This document shows positions 4,845-5,485 of a stretch of 5,485 nucleotides of DNA, one piece after another. Each line of letters begins with the position of its first letter. Position 1 is the stretch's first letter. Below the pieces are notes generated by a model. That model saw nothing but the letters and a program-made list of their open reading frames with translations. It ran no database searches and was not told the DNA's origin. This DNA is from Actinomycetes bacterium (lineage in GTDB: Bacteria; Actinomycetota; Actinomycetes; Actinomycetales; Cellulomonadaceae): positions 1-5,485 of the forward strand of contig JAFABT010000120.1 in assembly GCA_023425905.1 (NCBI GenBank). Reading direction: 5' to 3'. The translations under genes were made by a program, and so were the position numbers.

Positions 4845-5485
4845 TCACTCGGCCGCGACCGCAAGCACCTCGTGCACGAGGCCGGAGAAGCTCCGCACCC
4901 GGTGGACCGAGCGGACGACGGGAAGCTGCTCGGCGGCGAGGGCGTCACGGACGTGGACGAAGACTGGGCGCTCGGCGTCGGCGTCGACGAGCTCGCGGAC
5001 GACCGCAAGGTCCGGCGCGCGCTGCTCGGCGACGAGGACGACGGCGACGGGCTTGGTCATGACGCACAGCTCGAGGACGTGGCGGGGTCGCATGGGGCCG
5101 GTGACGATGCGGGCGTCGACGCCGCGGTCGGTGAGGGCGGCGGCGAGGACGTGGAGCGAGCAAGGTCGCGGCTCGCCCGGCGCCGTGAGGAGCAGGACGA
5201 TCGGCCGCTCCCCCGCGAGCTCGGTGGCGGGTGCGGGTCGGGTCCGGATCGCGGTGAGGACCGCGGCCGTGAGGACGAGCTCCGGCGCCTCGCCCGGCCG
5301 GGCGAGCACGGTGCGGGCGCCCAGGTCGACGAAGGCGGGCGCGACGAGCTGTTCCCACCATCGGACGACGTCGCGGACGCCGCTTCCCTGGAGGAGCGCT
5401 CGGCAGGTCACCTCGTCGTGCCGGAGGGCAGCCTCGACGACGTCGAGCGCGGTCGCGGGGCGGGTGCGGGCCGGCTGCGCGACGG
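4845..5485 (-). CDS. CarH/MerR-like regulator fragment with degenerate cobalamin-binding domain (runs off right edge)
   Basis: The frame is open to the right edge, so the gene is 5'-truncated; 212 residues and the stop are visible. Residues about 13-80 look like the four-helix bundle preceding a B12 domain (ALDVVEAALRHDE, WWEQLVAPAFVDLGAR). Residues about 93-212 look like the Rossmann-type B12 domain (LLLTAPGE, SLHVLAAALTDRGVDARIV, MTKPVAVVLVAE). This arrangement is typical of MerR-type regulators such as CarH, whose N-terminal helix-turn-helix would be beyond the window. The ligands are missing: the W-x9-EH helix-bundle motif reads T-x9-EL, and the E-x-H motif holding the cobalt-binding His reads E104-P-R106. 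Cobalamin sensing is therefore doubtful. The GTG at 5411 is internal and not the start. The gene is upstream of bldM-like on the same strand. Family assignment is by pattern recognition, and a non-MerR B12-fold protein is possible. Confidence 0.7.
   Translation of the reverse strand, partial: VAQPARTRPATALDVVEAALRHDEVTCRALLQGSGVRDVVRWWEQLVAPAFVDLGARTVLARPGEAPELVLTAAVLTAIRTRPAPATELAGERPIVLLLTAPGEPRPCSLHVLAAALTDRGVDARIVTGPMRPRHVLELCVMTKPVAVVLVAEQRAPDLAVVRELVDADAERPVFVHVRDALAAEQLPVVRSVHRVRSFSGLVHEVLAVAAE

Noticed and set aside
4845..5411. A complete 188-residue protein starting at the GTG of 5411
   Set aside because: The frame remains open to the window edge with helix-bundle-like sequence upstream, so the gene is truncated by the window.
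1..5485. tRNA, rRNA, CRISPR array, insertion sequence or attachment site
   Set aside because: No cloverleaf, repeat-spacer pattern, transposase frame or terminal inverted repeats were seen.

Overview
This is a GC-rich window (by eye above 70% G+C, with codons ending almost always in G or C) from an actinobacterial chromosome. The protein sequences look most like Micrococcales (Cellulomonas-type) relatives, a family-level impression I could not test by search. The gene order guaB, then guaB3, with a BldM-type regulator upstream of guaB, matches the Streptomyces bldM-guaB-guaB3 neighbourhood as I remember it. It therefore looks like conserved core chromosome; I see no mobile element, CRISPR array, rRNA or tRNA.

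Layout from the left edge: (i) the first 61 codons of an aldehyde dehydrogenase, probably succinate-semialdehyde dehydrogenase, on the minus strand. Its GTG start overlaps the guaB3 stop by 4 bp. (ii) guaB3, a CBS-less IMP dehydrogenase-family protein, minus strand. (iii) A 127-bp divergent spacer. (iv) A DnaQ-type DEDDh exonuclease, the only plus-strand gene, convergent with (v) guaB, the full-length IMP dehydrogenase, minus strand. (vi) A BldM-like LuxR-family response regulator with an eroded receiver pocket, minus strand. (vii) A 178-bp spacer. (viii) The C-terminal 212 residues of a CarH/MerR-like cobalamin-domain protein that has lost the usual B12 ligands, running off the right edge on the minus strand.

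GuaB performs the committed step of GMP synthesis (IMP to XMP). GuaB3 is its paralogue, and its role in actinobacteria is less certain. Both appear to be read from leaderless transcripts: each start codon lies 6 or 7 nt after a TANNNT -10 box and has no Shine-Dalgarno sequence. By contrast, the exonuclease and bldM-like genes have ordinary ribosome binding sites.

The most interesting part is the right half. Two neighbouring regulators keep a recognisable sensor-domain fold but lack the residues that normally sense phosphate or cobalamin. Between them is a perfect 8-base match to the FliA/WhiG-type sigma factor -10 element. I found no clear new multi-gene system; the findings are refinements and hypotheses about these genes.
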